This document shows, in pieces, positions 21,859-23,218 of a DNA stretch of 23,218 nt. The position numbers were made by a program, and so were the translations under genes. Numbering within the stretch: the stretch's first letter is position 1; each line of letters starts with the position of its first letter. The notes under the pieces are model-generated. The model was not told where the DNA came from. It ran no database searches and worked only from the letters and a program-made list of their open reading frames with translations. Source of the DNA: Pseudomonadota bacterium (GTDB lineage Bacteria; Pseudomonadota; Gammaproteobacteria; Pseudomonadales; Azotimanducaceae); contig JAACDS010000031.1 in assembly GCA_009936895.1 (NCBI GenBank), forward strand, positions 1 through 23,218, in the 5' to 3' direction.

Positions 21859-22893
21859 ATGGAAGAAGCAACGGTCAGTTACTTTCAATCAGAGCGCCTT
21901 ATCAATAATCGATTGGATGACGAACACATCCGCAGTTGGCGAGACAGAGGCTTCACGCTGGTGCACGATCTGCTGCCGCAAGAGCTACTGGCGGCGCTCA
22001 AGCACGATGCACTGGCGTTCTATCCTGAACCAAACTCTAAGGCGTCCGAGCGTTACAACGACTTCAGCAGCAGTCAACGCTTTGTTTTTCCATCACGCTC
22101 AACGGCGTTTAACGCGATAACCCTACATCCGACGTTGCTTCAAGCCGTCGCCGATCTTCTGGGTGTATCCGTTCTGGAGCTGCGACTGACGCAATCTGAT
22201 CTTTGGCCGAAGTACGGTAGCGATGCCTCACCCAACGCTGATAACAATGCCGATCAACGGATGCACTGCGACTACCCAAATCACTCACTGGTCCATCCAC
22301 CGGAATGGGATCACCCGGACGCCGTTGAGATGATCGTCTACCTCAACAGCTACGACGAATGTGAGGGGGCAACCGCAGTGGTGCCACGACGTGGGCCCGA
22401 TGACCCCGCCTACCCGTGGCCAATAACTCAAACACCCGGCGTCGGTGATCTAGACTACATAAACGATCGACTGCAGGCCGAAGCGTATATGGCAGAGCAC
22501 GACTCAAGAGGAGCGACCTTTCGGGCCGAAAACCTCTACCCTCGCGAGGAGGTGGCCAAATACCGGTTTGGTTCTGTGCTGCTTTACCGCCACGACACCT
22601 GGCACCGGGGACGGCCCGTGAAACCCGATACCTTGCGTCTGGTGCAGAACCTGACGTTCACGAAGTCCGACCGTGAATGGTTGAGCCCACTCCACTCGGC
22701 ATGGTCGTGGTCTATGTATGAACCCGACAAATTGATGGAAAAACTGATCGCCCAGGCGACGGTTGCACAGCGCACGGTGCTTGGCTTTCCAGCGCCGGGT
22801 CACGAATATTGGACCGCTCATACCCTTGCCGCGGTGGAGGCGCGATATCGAGCATTTGGTATCGATATGACGGAATATCACAACGCCCTATAA
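21859..22893 (+). CDS. Phytanoyl-CoA dioxygenase (PhyH) family protein
   Basis: This is a second Fe(II)/2-oxoglutarate oxygenase of a different family. The iron site is H136 and D138 in QRMHCDYPNHS and H249 in YRHDTWHRGRPV, and R260 in TLRLVQNLTF is the likely 2-oxoglutarate ligand. WRDRGFTLVHDLLPQELLAAL is the usual PhyH N-terminal entry, and NSYDECEGATAVVP precedes the core strand. The frame opens at 21829, but ATG 21859 has GGAG 6 nt before it and gives a 344-aa protein. It is divergent from the MFS transporter whose operon contains a TauD-type enzyme, so the two oxygenases may work on related compounds. PhyH proteins act on fatty acyl chains, ectoine, halogenation substrates and others; the substrate is unknown. 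Confidence 0.85.
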   Translation: MEEATVSYFQSERLINNRLDDEHIRSWRDRGFTLVHDLLPQELLAALKHDALAFYPEPNSKASERYNDFSSSQRFVFPSRSTAFNAITLHPTLLQAVADLLGVSVLELRLTQSDLWPKYGSDASPNADNNADQRMHCDYPNHSLVHPPEWDHPDAVEMIVYLNSYDECEGATAVVPRRGPDDPAYPWPITQTPGVGDLDYINDRLQAEAYMAEHDSRGATFRAENLYPREEVAKYRFGSVLLYRHDTWHRGRPVKPDTLRLVQNLTFTKSDREWLSPLHSAWSWSMYEPDKLMEKLIAQATVAQRTVLGFPAPGHEYWTAHTLAAVEARYRAFGIDMTEYHNAL

Positions 22894-22984
22894 GGTGAAG
22901 CTCGTGTCTGCTGCCGGCTTGAATCAGTGATGCAATTTATCGCCAATCGGGCATGCTTTACCTTTCACAAGATACGGAGCATCG

Positions 22985-23218
22985 ATGAGTTTCACCACAT
23001 TAACTTGGGGCGTAAAAGCCAGTTTCAGAAACTACGTTGAGGCATCGGAAGGCTCGATCACAGCAACCGATGGCGCGACCCGAGCAGACGATGGCACCTT
23101 CATCTTTGCGGCCGAGCCTGGCGGCGATTTAGCCATAGCAGCTGACGGCACTGCCTCAGGCACCATACATTTTCAGGGCACAGTCACCTTTGAAGCTCAC
23201 GGAGGCATGCTCAAATCC
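22985..23218 (+). CDS. HtaA-domain protein, N-terminal part (cut by window end)
   Basis: The frame starts at ATG 22985 with GGAG 5 nt upstream and stays open to the window edge, 78 codons. The peptide begins directly with LTWGVKASFRNYV, continues with GSITATDGATRADDGTFIF and reaches GTIHFQGTVTFEAHGGML, which follows the HtaA domain pattern known from corynebacterial haem-uptake proteins and also found in other bacteria. There is no signal peptide before the domain, which is odd for a surface haem-binding protein; this copy may be cytoplasmic or exported another way. It follows the PhyH-type gene by 91 nt on the same strand. The rest of the gene, and any haem-binding Tyr/His, lie outside the window. 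Confidence 0.7.
   Translation, partial: MSFTTLTWGVKASFRNYVEASEGSITATDGATRADDGTFIFAAEPGGDLAIAADGTASGTIHFQGTVTFEAHGGMLKS

Overview
The window looks like chromosomal DNA of a Gram-negative bacterium, most likely a marine-type gammaproteobacterium. This is inferred from mid-range GC, many exported proteins, a glucosylglycerate-type osmolyte locus, and the mix of 2-oxoglutarate dioxygenases, a SulP carrier and CaiB/BaiF and SDR catabolic genes. I see no IS element, phage gene, CRISPR array, tRNA or rRNA. Several starts are non-ATG (GTG, TTG, possibly ATA) and were chosen from Shine-Dalgarno (SD) spacing and family N-termini.

Layout. (1) 1-883, + strand: the tail of an unknown gene overlaps a small exported protein whose only sensible start is an ATA codon; a hairpin terminator follows. 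(2) 884-1230: no gene, but a nested inverted repeat that looks like a structured RNA. (3) 1231-8053: sugar/osmolyte locus. galU (UDP-glucose supply, minus strand) is divergent from a two-gene operon, gpgP-gpgS (glucosyl-3-phosphoglycerate phosphatase and synthase). That operon converges on a GH13_18 phosphorylase of the glucosylglycerate phosphorylase type, which is divergent from an SSS-family sodium/solute symporter. Together these could make, break down and take up glucosylglycerate. (4) 8056-14209, all minus strand: an SDR-CaiB/BaiF CoA-transferase operon, a TetR regulator, a secreted Dabb-domain protein, and a two-subunit molybdenum hydroxylase of the isoquinoline 1-oxidoreductase type with a twin-arginine signal. 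Two near-identical palindromic sites (10287-10304 and 14216-14233) sit in the predicted -35/-10 spacers of the two operons and look like operators of the local TetR. (5) 14327-16408: an NAD-type isocitrate dehydrogenase and a secreted protein built of two internal repeats, with a 17-nt direct repeat in its promoter. (6) 16646-21724, minus strand: SulP anion transporter, two overlapping small membrane-protein genes, a TauD/TfdA dioxygenase and an MFS transporter. (7) 21859-23218, + strand: a PhyH-family dioxygenase divergent from the MFS gene, then the start of an HtaA-domain gene cut by the window edge.

The two most coherent units are the glucosylglycerate synthesis/phosphorolysis/transport locus and the putative TetR regulon that links a periplasmic molybdenum hydroxylase to a cytoplasmic SDR and CoA-transferase. 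The regulon's substrate is unknown. All functional statements come from reading motifs by eye; no database search was run.
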